Origin: Fimbriimonadia bacterium
Lineage (GTDB): Bacteria; Armatimonadota; Fimbriimonadia; Fimbriimonadales; GBS-DC
NCBI GenBank assembly: GCA_026129765.1
Contig: JAHCHP010000014.1
Span: forward strand, 32,949 to 96,948
Length of the DNA stretch: 64,000 bases
Direction: 5' to 3'
This document shows positions 10,501 to 18,411 of the stretch, piece after piece (position 1 is the first letter of the stretch; every line of letters begins with the position of its first letter). The notes beneath the pieces were generated by a model. The model saw only the letters and a program-made list of their open reading frames with translations, did not search any database and had not been told where the DNA came from. The position numbers were made by a program, and so were the translations under genes.

Positions 10501-10851
10501 TGGGTCGCGATAGAAATCGTAATACAAACTATTCGCTGCCGGCACATCCCAGCTTCCCGATGAGGAGAACTGAGCGGTGCTGTTATCGATATCGATAGGC
10601 GACGCCAGCAAATCCAGAGCCGGATAGGTCCAGCTCAGCAGCAAATTCACATTGCTGTTACGCGAGTTCGTTGTTACGCCCAAGCGCGCTTGACTGCCGC
10701 GATGGGTATGCCAACTGTCCTGCGCGACCAGCGCGCTGACCGTCAATAGCGTCAATGCCGTCAACGCGGTAAATCGCCTGCGCCTCGCCTGCTGTTTGCG
10801 GCGCGCGCTGCCTTTTGCTCTCTTGTCCCTGTCGTATGCTTTCATCATCAT
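4528..10851 (-). CDS. Giant exported beta-propeller protein (2107 aa), possible pilus-tip/PilY1-like
   Basis: 2107 aa. A very basic N-terminus (many Arg/Lys to about residue 26) precedes a hydrophobic signal segment (about 27-44). Two golvesin-like/CBM-like modules are visible: about 85-250, with a strand like TVRLDQRGTGSWVSLGN and an ending VIADAMRFE, and about 300-455, with VYIDQRNGGQWVQLG and VVADAVKLV. Between and after them come PQQ-type propeller blades (about 250-295 and 460-880) with repeats such as GRVYCVDA, GRVYALDT, GRLTALDVATGERIWEY and GRVYYFNADTGERLLD. EF-hand-like loops occur near 8.53-8.57 kb (DLDADGNSFGN) and 7.24-7.28 kb (DSNNNGRFD). Later parts contain strands like HIYWSSNRAGN and a C-terminal VFLFWNSTRNGAPDIYSA. 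No enzyme active site was recognised. It lies between minor pseudopilins and pilM on one strand, so export and a pilus-associated role are inferred; a free secreted protein is the alternative. Confidence 0.75.
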   Translation of the reverse strand: MMMKAYDRDKRAKGSARRKQQARRRRFTALTALTLLTVSALVAQDSWHTHRGSQARLGVTTNSRNSNVNLLLSWTYPALDLLASPIDIDNSTAQFSSSGSWDVPAANSLYYDFYRDPNDTNNALPPYLYTSGDRDVSAVAEWRSHVSGSSDTNKAGFYRIFVWIASPPVGAPINTSTAVYTVFDSNSRSTTVRLDQRGTGSWVSLGNTSFYYNGTTPIRVRLTNEIPVDSPDYNEDVSVIADAMRFEPDYGVIQASPVAIQSPIRSNDHLVYTANGNGNVFCFEHPTSTRSMRVRWSYKVPNVPESEAGVIYDDPSVDGVFWELNTGTDQYGSDYVQANTTNNASQIKKAVWRVRVPEDGDYFVYAWFPSGTNHARKAIYEFENEDQELGGFERVYIDQRNGGQWVQLGARAYPFLRNINYDVSVSNFVENPATDPLVVADAVKLVRTTGVENSVFSTPHIGTARVKGAGSKLVAVFGSDNGRVYCVDALGDGQNGTLQGETKSYWIMSPSFAGPFLYNSPLLVNNVNARYPNPNTSQCGGAEYLTKNTDLVIIGNANGRVYALDTQYDMAQSALDDCNNPGVMWQYQAGSQMVAAPVYDGSGKIFVGSLISSFYGRLTALDVATGERIWEYPNDLDPDSQIGAVTATPALFNGKVYVATTIRNQGQVVCLNASTGELIWKYPAKPDVELSAIQYSSPTVIQGIDYYGNAQPINVLYVGAQDGRVYYFNADTGERLLDTNGDPESSGALGGALFSSNAYSGVRDLDADGNSFGNRQALTIGTNGGDLYAIHATSLGGANGKAFEKWNLLGDSIFTSPAVLDSWLYVADDAGVLYAFNANGLTANQIAQQYPQLADEITQDSEPDQDDVPDEFRKLRVTITTDKEYADSIRNGTISPDQSYTTKNERDTLDALEWGQTFYVILWNFKRGTGSNASRPINVLITGPGNLREQRPANTQTTTNPPQEDPDLDVIAVLSFTVQANGQNFWSPGRGYEMQIEIPGASWSQDMDRVDTGVQRFDFGIANPLGVSGVGSVGTGAAITNLVNGNGNQSVMIPWVYPANFTHAMQANGQFRVADRRGQTTGFSGQSAILQVRVRADDAHRDPRTPAIESLPWEDVGPAGVTRFPNTSVDYPDISARRLQLLFEGGSDMQRTTVRPRVTTTSPADGSVVQSILNVPRYQPPGNYGYLSRVDVFVDSNNNGRFDGANTIVGSLVNQQRQEAYRELAMGNVFVNAAPEMIVEEQTVVFGSLPAGFGFNTFSGNPTNLSANNPLSLFLPKNPANGADWAFTPFWKKFTVKNEGNVNLINLRVRKGGAMYSDTVTNLNGLPLTFTLVSNLDNHVFTNQTQVPVYDPRQGSQVWLQKPRPGDPSPTYLSLPAIPYGQPRNPALPKPEDPKVALAIPPFQPLGTYAQEIVVDNDRPAARTRSNPTMRGVVRVRETRMTGGTNVGTQPIIDPNPPAQAPNFTNTGPAAFRSRSGHMHIYWSSNRAGNPNNFYLYKSSLRWNDQSLPTSGWNPAAVSGNWWNQVVGPFPNDPDGVDFERLLSLQSPLTDTEKATIRHTSPGVYRSADGQPWLFWVGSVQVANVPRSAMFYTRINDETGMPEGERFAVPIDLIVPKGRPSLTGYSGLINWLFYTASTSGRESVNYIPVGANMTNWGREQRLPISRAIRTVNEISAIARRVRVADAFNNNNGRDRLFIETVITGTTGDRNLAEVFLARYGYTRRGDGRLGDAELFPIIVDEVATKETTGNVWRTRHLDWNYQSRTWNDLATNLDLEIKVNGFSIISDPGDPRYPQTPTVDEATGLLTFRYRQPVVENGTITRYREVGNVVVDPLNGLVRFPQLAPKLSDMLTVTYRPRLLRITPLNPAGSHSQVTAFLQQSENPRHGFTTPAESWVRKSSGNTALTNTEIPPTDRLWTFYRRSGNAPASPSVFYYKTYRMGVQLPTEILRANDGSFPLSQSTSVQAGVNHATVIGNNLGYYEYDPVRGRVYFTATDEGKPVRIIFLRADTGQQAVFDTTIRWIEESVAPNRRDSETQLPLDLPTNEMYLWAMPNEISYRRVLPQTLLAEHDGSVFLFWNSTRNGAPDIYSAAIQPRFYIDERDRDGD

Positions 10852-10924
10852 CTACCCCAAGTCTGTTTGTCGGCATTCACCCTGCTAAGGGTTCCCCGAA
10901 CCATCGTTGCACAGTTCTGAAATC

Positions 10925-13900
10925 TTATTGCCGGTCTGCGGAGGTTGGCATTCGAATCTGGTAAGACCCCGACAATTTTGGATTGTCTGCCGTGCTCCAG
11001 ATAATCGACTCGTTGCGCAACCCGCCATTCTGTGTATCGAAGAAATCGCGCGCGCGCAGTTCGAACACTTCGCCCAAGAACTCGCGCCGTTCCAAAGTTT
11101 GTCCATTCGGACTCATCCGCACCAACGTGCTGCCCACATAGCCATTCACAATAAGCACATTGCCGTTGGCTAACTGTTTCGCTTGCAACGGCTTGAACAA
11201 TAACGGCTCCTGGAGCGGATTGTTCACATCGCGCGGGTCCAAGCTGTTGTCCACGAGCGAGAGATAGTCGCCTTCATACCGGCGTCTCAACACATTGCTA
11301 TACTGCTCGTTCGTCAGCATCCAAGTCACGTCCCAAGTATCTGCGTTCTGCGCATTCGGGTCTGCCACCGGCTGCAGTTCATAAACGCCGGTGGTGGTGC
11401 AGAGCAACACATAGATACCAGGATTACCTTCGATACTTCTTGGAGACGTCGAAATGGAAATCGGAGACAGTATCGGAACGACCTGCCCATCCGGCAACCT
11501 CATCTTACGTCCATACCTCAGCACCGTTCTGCCGTTCTCTGCGGTCTGCAGTATCACCATGCCCGATTCCACATTCTTCGGATCAAGGTTCAAGTCGCTG
11601 CCCGTTGAGACCACGTTCTGCACGATACTGGCATAACCAACACGGGCAGGCTGATTCGCGGCAAGCCGATATTCAAACCGCTGCGCGCCCACATACCGGT
11701 ACTCCTGCCCTAACTTGTTGGTCGGTGACATCCAATAGAGAACGCCCACTTGCGGACGATTATAGGCATCAACCACCAATCCGCGAATCGCGAGCGTTAA
11801 TGGGTCTGCCACATAACGATCCACCAGATCAATCAACCGGAAGTTGCCTGAATCCGCGATGGTGTAATGCACCCAGTATTCCAGAGCGTTCCGGGTCAAA
11901 TACGGGTTCTGATCTTCCTGAACGAATTCGGTCCAAACCGTCACATCGGTGGGTACGCGCAGTCCCGTGGGCGTGCCGCTGACCCAGTTAGAACTTAGCA
12001 GATTGCTCCGAGCCGGATCACGCAGCGATTTCACCGGATTTACCGGGTCCAGCGCGCCATTGGCGGCATAGTTCGGTTCTGAGTCGGGAATGAAGCCGGT
12101 CAACGAGCGAATCTCGTTGCCCGCGCGATCCATCAACACTAAACGGTCGTTGGCGGTATCGACCATCCAGAACTCGCTTTGCGAAAGACGAACAATGCGT
12201 CCCGTGCTGGAGATCGGCGTCTTGATAGAGAGCAGACGCCGGTTCGAAATGGTTTCCAATTGCGAGTTTTCGGTGGACCAAATGACACTGCCTTCTTTGT
12301 CCACTTCCAACACGCGCCCTTGATCGGCGATCATGGTGCTGTTGCGCTCATAGGCGATAAAGCCTGTTGGAATCTGGTTGTTGCCACCGCTGATCGTGGT
12401 GGTTAGCAGACCCTCGCCAAAAGCTAATGGCGTGATGTTATCTGCCTCAGGCCACTCTTGAGTGATGCGCAAGAAGTAGTTGCTCAACAGTTCAAACGGA
12501 TTGTCCGAAAGTTCTGGCAGGTCCTTCACATACGGCCACCGCAGCGCGCTTTCATAGAAATTGCTGGGGAACAATCCCACCTGCCCGCCTCGCGCTAAGG
12601 TTGGCTGCTCACGTTTTGGATTGGAACTAATGCCCACAATACCGCTGCGCGTGGTTAAACTGAACTGTCCTCGCGCTTGGCGCGGGATCGTTACCGACTG
12701 CGGGATGTAAGCCAAATCGCCTATCACGGTGGGTAAGCCCTTCGGTTTGCCAAAGAAGACCGCAAACCACAACAAGTTATCCCAAGTGCCTTGATAGCGC
12801 AGGTTCGTGTTCGGTACAAGATACGGCGAACCGGAACCAAATTTGACCGCGACAGGCTGAGACAGGCTGAACGACTGCATCAGGTTGATATTGGCGCCTT
12901 GCTGCCCGGTATACATCGAATAGAAACGCAGCTGCCCGCTCTCGAACTTCAAATTCGAATTGGGCGAGCTCGGATCATAAGTGGTGGAAACCGATAGCCC
13001 CAATTGATTGCGTCCGCCGCGCTCATAGTCCACCTGAGAAATCGTCACAGTGCCGGTCAAAAGCCCAGTCAGTTGCGGATCGGTAATAGCAATTGAAGGC
13101 GGATCGGCATCAAACGCCAGCAACACATAATAGTCGGTGGTGAAGATATTGAAAATCCGGACCTTGCCCACCCCCAGCGCATAGATGGTGCCGTCGGAAT
13201 AGACCGGCGAACCCACAAATTGGAAGAACATATCGCGCTGGGTCTGAGCCGTGCCTAAAGGCGGCTGACCCGCAAAACCCGCCGTGAAGTCTAAGAATCG
13301 ACCAAAGTAGAAGTTCAAACCGGGGTCCGGGTCGTTCCAACGCAGGGAAGGCGGAATCGGTACAGGCTGCGGGTTCCCCTCCAACAATTGAGGATAACCT
13401 GCCTGCGCGTTCCATCGCCACAAAATGCGGCTTCCATCCCGATTCTGCTCAGCGCGCTGCTCCAACACCGCAATTAATGCGCCATTCAGATATTGCACTT
13501 CCGAAGATTGAGGGTCTTCAAATTGGGTCGCGGTCGTGATATACAGCACACCGTTGGATCCCAGAGTCAAGCCGCGCAGTTTGTTATTAAACTGGAAATT
13601 TAGCCCTGCCTGATTGCTGGCAGGAATGCTCAGCGTGGTGCGGAACATGGTCTGCGCATTTTGCGCGTTCGCCCAATCCACAAAATAATCGACATAATAG
13701 CTGTGTATCGGGTTGCCATCCACGCCGATAGGAACCGAAGTCAACTTCAATTCGCCCGGAGTCGGAATGTTAAACACCGCATCATCCGACAAGTCGCGCA
13801 GCACATTGCCATTCGCATCCACTTCATAGACCCGGGGCTTCAATTCCAAAATGCCCGTGTTAAACATTTTTGCGGGCGAACCCGAATTGGTCTTGAGTCG

Positions 13901-15682
13901 AGTTGTGAAACTTTGGCTGGCGCGGCTGTATTCTAACTTCTCGCCTTTCGCGCCCAACCAAATACAAGAAACCTGTTCCAGAGTGGTGTTGCTGCCCTGA
14001 ACGATCTGCTCGCCCCCAAAATAGAGCATCAAATCGTTGCCGCCGCCGCGCCCATAGTTCGGCACAATGCCCGCAACAAAGGGCGTCGTCATCCGGCTAA
14101 CGCGCTGGTAGGTGGGCTGCTCCCACTCGGCGTCGCCGGTCGGAGAGAACGGTTCGCCCGTCATGACGGTAGGGCGGGTGGTGCCATCGCCAATCGCTAA
14201 GGCATAAATGGAGATGCCTTCCGCATTCCCAAAGAACGCTCGCGCAGGCACAATCAACATACCTTCCATATAAACAGGCTGCGCGATTCCGCGTCCAAAA
14301 CCTGACTCCACACGCGCCGCGCCTGTATAGTTGCGCGTTGGGCTGGCAGAGCCGGTCGGCACATTGGCGACCCAAAGCGGATCATTGACTGGCGTCAAAC
14401 GACCATTATTGTCGCGCGGAACCGCCTTATAAGCCACGACACCGCCATCGGTATTCACCAAGATGAGCGCGCCTGCTCGAGGCGTTTCAATGATGATAGG
14501 CGAAGAGCAATCGCCCGGAACCGTCGCGGTCCAAACCACATCCGCCAGCGAGCCCAACGCTAAGTCGGGAATGCCGTCATCGTTGAAACCATCGCCGTCC
14601 GCGTCGCGCTGAGGCGATCCATCGTAACAAATCAAGCGTCTGCCTTGCAGAACATAAACGAATCCGTTGTAAATCACGGGCGAGCCAACATTCTGACCGC
14701 CCCCCGACTGACTGCTCTCATCGTACCATTTGTAAGAAAGCGGCGCGCCGTAACGGTCAAAAGCGGCATTGGCTTGGCGGGCATCTTTACTGAATCCGAC
14801 GGTGGTGCTTGCCCATCGAACCATGTTATAAGCGAATTTCAATTCTGCCGAAGGCGCCAAAGCCACCAGCGCGCGATAACGCGAGTCGCCTTCCGGTATC
14901 CCGCTGAAGGGCTGGTTGATCATCCCAGAAATGCCGACCGCGCTCGCAACCACGCGCCCAGAACCATAGATGGAACTCGCGATTCGAGCCGAAGTGCCTG
15001 TGATGCCGCCCATCACGACCTGCGGATTGAGCGGAGGCGACCCTAATTGAGTCAAGCGCGCGTTCGTGTTGGCAATGCCCCGACCTGCCAAGCCCAGTCC
15101 CAATACTTCTTGCGCCGATAAATTGTAATAGCCTCTAAACAAGGGGTGATTCAAATCAACAATCTGAGGCGTGCCGCCGCCCGGCGTGGTATCCAAATTC
15201 ACATCCGGGAAAAGAATCGAGCCACCCCGAGTCCAACTTTCACTGGGCGTATCCAACCATAAAATACCGCCGCCATCCACAAACCGTCGAAGTTTTTCGC
15301 GTTGCTGAACGTTGAGCCGTAAGCCTCCACCGCCCCCCGGTTCACCCCGATTGCTCAGAAGCAGAATGTGATAGCGCTGTATCTGCTCGCTTGTCAGAGT
15401 GTTTAAGTTGACTGCCCAATAGGCGGCGCGCCACTTCTCCAAACCGGGACGCGCATTGGGGTTCTCAAAGGACCATCCCAGCGGTTTGAGGTCTAAACGC
15501 TGATCCATCGCGTAGAATGTATGCCAATCCCTGGTGTTCAGCGCATTATTTAGCACAACGACGCCCGCGCGAATGGTAACCGTGCGCGCGCCGTGACCGC
15601 GCGCATCTGCCAACGCATGGGGCGCCAGCAGACAGGCGGTCAAACCAACAACGAGACTAACAAGGGACATTTTCGTTTTCAT
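10925..15682 (-). CDS. Large exported protein with N-terminal DUF4159-like region and PQQ-type propeller (1585 aa)
   Basis: The start chosen at 15682 gives a clean signal peptide (MKTKMSLVSLVVGLTACLLA, cut near ALA-D), has GGAGAG eight bases upstream, and overlaps the preceding stop as ATGA, which implies translational coupling. An upstream in-frame start at 15718 exists but lies inside the previous gene. Residues about 30-140 resemble a DUF4159/amidotransferase-like Rossmann region (QRYHILLLSNRGEPGGG, LRRFVDGGGILWLDTPS). PQQ-like blades follow, for example SPVIYNGFVYVLQGRRLICYD and GALILVNTDGGVVAYKA. An EF-hand-like loop DADGDGFNDDG lies near 14.56-14.61 kb, embedded between two blades. The middle part holds further propeller-like strands; the C-terminal part has phrases such as ANGNVLIVNGYVGSTLVRM typical of NHL/PQQ blades. 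PilY1 also combines a propeller with a calcium loop and lies next to minor pilins, so a PilY1-like role is inferred, not shown. Confidence 0.75.
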   Translation of the reverse strand: MKTKMSLVSLVVGLTACLLAPHALADARGHGARTVTIRAGVVVLNNALNTRDWHTFYAMDQRLDLKPLGWSFENPNARPGLEKWRAAYWAVNLNTLTSEQIQRYHILLLSNRGEPGGGGGLRLNVQQREKLRRFVDGGGILWLDTPSESWTRGGSILFPDVNLDTTPGGGTPQIVDLNHPLFRGYYNLSAQEVLGLGLAGRGIANTNARLTQLGSPPLNPQVVMGGITGTSARIASSIYGSGRVVASAVGISGMINQPFSGIPEGDSRYRALVALAPSAELKFAYNMVRWASTTVGFSKDARQANAAFDRYGAPLSYKWYDESSQSGGGQNVGSPVIYNGFVYVLQGRRLICYDGSPQRDADGDGFNDDGIPDLALGSLADVVWTATVPGDCSSPIIIETPRAGALILVNTDGGVVAYKAVPRDNNGRLTPVNDPLWVANVPTGSASPTRNYTGAARVESGFGRGIAQPVYMEGMLIVPARAFFGNAEGISIYALAIGDGTTRPTVMTGEPFSPTGDAEWEQPTYQRVSRMTTPFVAGIVPNYGRGGGNDLMLYFGGEQIVQGSNTTLEQVSCIWLGAKGEKLEYSRASQSFTTRLKTNSGSPAKMFNTGILELKPRVYEVDANGNVLRDLSDDAVFNIPTPGELKLTSVPIGVDGNPIHSYYVDYFVDWANAQNAQTMFRTTLSIPASNQAGLNFQFNNKLRGLTLGSNGVLYITTATQFEDPQSSEVQYLNGALIAVLEQRAEQNRDGSRILWRWNAQAGYPQLLEGNPQPVPIPPSLRWNDPDPGLNFYFGRFLDFTAGFAGQPPLGTAQTQRDMFFQFVGSPVYSDGTIYALGVGKVRIFNIFTTDYYVLLAFDADPPSIAITDPQLTGLLTGTVTISQVDYERGGRNQLGLSVSTTYDPSSPNSNLKFESGQLRFYSMYTGQQGANINLMQSFSLSQPVAVKFGSGSPYLVPNTNLRYQGTWDNLLWFAVFFGKPKGLPTVIGDLAYIPQSVTIPRQARGQFSLTTRSGIVGISSNPKREQPTLARGGQVGLFPSNFYESALRWPYVKDLPELSDNPFELLSNYFLRITQEWPEADNITPLAFGEGLLTTTISGGNNQIPTGFIAYERNSTMIADQGRVLEVDKEGSVIWSTENSQLETISNRRLLSIKTPISSTGRIVRLSQSEFWMVDTANDRLVLMDRAGNEIRSLTGFIPDSEPNYAANGALDPVNPVKSLRDPARSNLLSSNWVSGTPTGLRVPTDVTVWTEFVQEDQNPYLTRNALEYWVHYTIADSGNFRLIDLVDRYVADPLTLAIRGLVVDAYNRPQVGVLYWMSPTNKLGQEYRYVGAQRFEYRLAANQPARVGYASIVQNVVSTGSDLNLDPKNVESGMVILQTAENGRTVLRYGRKMRLPDGQVVPILSPISISTSPRSIEGNPGIYVLLCTTTGVYELQPVADPNAQNADTWDVTWMLTNEQYSNVLRRRYEGDYLSLVDNSLDPRDVNNPLQEPLLFKPLQAKQLANGNVLIVNGYVGSTLVRMSPNGQTLERREFLGEVFELRARDFFDTQNGGLRNESIIWSTADNPKLSGSYQIRMPTSADRQ

Positions 15683-18408
15683 GGTCTTAACTCTCCAACA
15701 TAAACCGGTTTGGGACAAACAGGCAGCCTCGGTACAGCAGGCAGAAGGCGCCCCGGATGCGCATTGGCGGGGTCCGTAAATTCCGCCAGACGCAAGGGAA
15801 CAGGCTGGTTCGGAATAGAACGGTCATACGGGTCTCGGAACACCGGATCATAGCGCATAAACAGATTATAGCAAGCGTCCGGGTTGCCTTGATGCGTATA
15901 CCGGCTGTGCTGATCCGGCACTTGCAAATTGGAATTGCCATATGTACTTGGGAACCAGCCCCAATGACGCATCCATTCCGATTGATCCTCCAGCGAGGCG
16001 GTAACGTTCTCCGCAATCGCGCCCTCCAGCGTAATTTTGATGCCCAACGGATCGCCGTAGAACGGGAAATCGGGACTGGCAACCGTGATGGGGCGGGAAC
16101 CCCGAGCAGTTAGAGCAGCGCGTGTATCGGAGGGATCGGTATTGAACCAATACCCCGGTATCACAAAGAAACTGCCATTCTGAGCGAACATCGCCGCCTG
16201 AATTTTGATATCCAAAGGTTGGATGGTTGCCGCGCTGAATAAATAAGGCTGATTATCGGTGGGCGGTCGATAGTTGCTGTTGAAAGTGTTCTGCAAGCGC
16301 AGTTCCAACAAGTTCTCATCGCCCGGCACATTTGACATCGCGTAGTTCGAGCCGTTCGGCAGCGGAATCAACGGGAACGAAATTCGCTCGAAGTTCGGAT
16401 AGGCTTGCCAAGTGCTTCTGCCCAGCACATAGGTCGTCACTGGGAACCCAGGCAAGTTAAATGTATAGAAAGGGTTATTACTCACGGACGGGTTCACCAA
16501 TAGGTTAATAAAGGAACCTGAGCCGCCCGACGCATGACGCAGCAACAGCCGCAATCCGCCGAAATTGCCGGTGTAGCCGCTTTCGGGGTCGTTGGGATCG
16601 CCCAACGGGTCCACGCCAAAACTAAACAGCAAGCGCATAGGCGAATCGGGCATCGCCGTAAAGTAGAACGGCGATTGGGTGTTCTGCGGCACACTATCGG
16701 CTGTAGACGAGCTGTCCAAAGTCCTGCGCAGGAATTGGGTCGTGTTCACACAGACATAATCTTTGGCGATAATGGCAAGCGCGCTGCGCTCGTTCCCTTT
16801 CAAGATATTCCCTTCGATATAGGCGGTCCCATTCGTCACAATCGTGATTTGCCGGTTACTGGGTATCACGCCCCGAATGCGCACATTCCCTTCCGCGAAA
16901 ATCAAGCCGTTGAAAGGCACATCCAGTTCCGTGTCATCCCGCGTATATTCGTTGTTCAGCATGCGCCAGCGAGGATTGGCGAGGTTGTTCGGCTCTGGGA
17001 ACAAGAACGCGAGTGATTTGACGTTCAACGCCTGCCCGCCCGGCAGTTGCCATTGCGCGACGCCCCTGCGCGGATCATACCAAACATCGTTCGGTCGAGT
17101 TTGGTTGCGCGTAATACGGAACCCTTGCGCCCTGACTGTGTTGCCCGCGGTCGCGTTGAACAACTCGATAATCGCGCCTGGAGGCTCATAGAACGGTCCG
17201 TTCCAATGGCGAGAACCGCCTGGCTTCATCCAATCACCCCTCAGACTGTAGCCGCCCACCAGCGAACGGCTCTCTTGCTGAATATCAAGCGGGTTGTTGA
17301 TATAGACGCCGCGCCCGTACCCGAACTGCCCGCGGTTAAACCAACTGCCGTTCGAACGCTGCCGCCAAACACCCGAGTCGCGAGTCGCGCCGCGATAGCG
17401 CAACTGGCTTGTGCTGGGGTCCACGATATCCATTCGAGGCGGGTCCAGGTAAGCGATAGAGCGAGGATAGCCATCGCGCGCAGTGATGGGTTTGCCATCC
17501 CGGTAGACGCCGTTGTAAGTCGTAAAGTTCGTGTTATCCTGGCTGGGGAAGAGCGGTTGAGTGCCGTTGAGCGTTCCCAACTGAACCAGCGTGTTGTTGT
17601 TATGGGTGATGTCGCCGGATACTTCGACCCGTTCGCCCATCATACGATCCTGATTGATGTTAAGCAGTACGTTCCCATTCCAGCGCAGGTTGCCATTCAC
17701 GCGGATCGGCGCTAAGCCAAAAGGAATATCATTTCGATTGGAGTCGGGATTGCCCAGGATCAACGAGGCAGGCACATTCAGCCCAATATCCTGCGCCCCT
17801 AAATCCATCGGATTGGCGCGCTGTTGATGGTTCATCACAAATCGCAAATAATCCACCGAACCGATCTGCGCAAACGCCACAATCTCTTTGCGCTCATTGC
17901 GCTCCATTGGGGTCAGTGTCGTCGGGTCGTTGGGGTCCACTCTTCCAATCCTACCTATCGCTTCGATTTTGATATAACGCCCCGAAGGAATGCCATTGGG
18001 GTCACCGGGCGCAGGCGGGGCGTACGACACACGTATCAATGCGCGCCCATTATCGAAAGGAACACGCGCAAAACCGCCTGAAGGTCCTCCTTGGTTACCT
18101 AACTCTGCCGTTTGATAGGGACGAACCCACCTAAAATCGGGGTCGTTGGGATCGTTGGAGTTCTCAGGATCTGGACGCCAATCCGCCCCTTCCTCGCTGT
18201 AAATCAGTTGGTTCATCACATAGTCTACGCCCGACTGCGCAAAATACTGAGCACTGAGCCGTTCGCGCGTCTGCTGAACGCTGAAGATGTTACGCGCAAT
18301 GACGCTAACAAATATCGCGCCTAACGTAATCAGCACGAAGGAGACCAACAGCGCAATCACCAACGCTTGCCCTTTGTGAAGCCTTTTCTTTATCTCTTTC
18401 CCGTTCAT
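15679..18408 (-). CDS. PilX-like large minor pseudopilin / DUF4900-like protein
   Basis: 909 aa. The N-terminus (KKRLHKGQALVIALLVSFVLITLG, then YFAQSGVDYVMNQLI) matches the PilX_N pattern: a short basic leader, a Gly before a hydrophobic helix, and an AxSG motif after it. Such proteins are inserted in the inner membrane and built into the pilus tip or help start assembly. The canonical PilX is about 170-200 aa; here about 850 further residues form an exported beta-rich domain with polar low-complexity parts and no recognised catalytic motif. GAGG lies nine bases upstream of the start. The stop overlaps the next gene's start by four bases, so the pseudopilin and the 1585-aa propeller protein are made together. 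Identity as a PilX-type protein is good from the N-terminus; the function of the rest is unknown. Confidence 0.75.
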   Translation of the reverse strand: MNGKEIKKRLHKGQALVIALLVSFVLITLGAIFVSVIARNIFSVQQTRERLSAQYFAQSGVDYVMNQLIYSEEGADWRPDPENSNDPNDPDFRWVRPYQTAELGNQGGPSGGFARVPFDNGRALIRVSYAPPAPGDPNGIPSGRYIKIEAIGRIGRVDPNDPTTLTPMERNERKEIVAFAQIGSVDYLRFVMNHQQRANPMDLGAQDIGLNVPASLILGNPDSNRNDIPFGLAPIRVNGNLRWNGNVLLNINQDRMMGERVEVSGDITHNNNTLVQLGTLNGTQPLFPSQDNTNFTTYNGVYRDGKPITARDGYPRSIAYLDPPRMDIVDPSTSQLRYRGATRDSGVWRQRSNGSWFNRGQFGYGRGVYINNPLDIQQESRSLVGGYSLRGDWMKPGGSRHWNGPFYEPPGAIIELFNATAGNTVRAQGFRITRNQTRPNDVWYDPRRGVAQWQLPGGQALNVKSLAFLFPEPNNLANPRWRMLNNEYTRDDTELDVPFNGLIFAEGNVRIRGVIPSNRQITIVTNGTAYIEGNILKGNERSALAIIAKDYVCVNTTQFLRRTLDSSSTADSVPQNTQSPFYFTAMPDSPMRLLFSFGVDPLGDPNDPESGYTGNFGGLRLLLRHASGGSGSFINLLVNPSVSNNPFYTFNLPGFPVTTYVLGRSTWQAYPNFERISFPLIPLPNGSNYAMSNVPGDENLLELRLQNTFNSNYRPPTDNQPYLFSAATIQPLDIKIQAAMFAQNGSFFVIPGYWFNTDPSDTRAALTARGSRPITVASPDFPFYGDPLGIKITLEGAIAENVTASLEDQSEWMRHWGWFPSTYGNSNLQVPDQHSRYTHQGNPDACYNLFMRYDPVFRDPYDRSIPNQPVPLRLAEFTDPANAHPGRLLPAVPRLPVCPKPVYVGELRP

Positions 18409-18411
18409 TAT

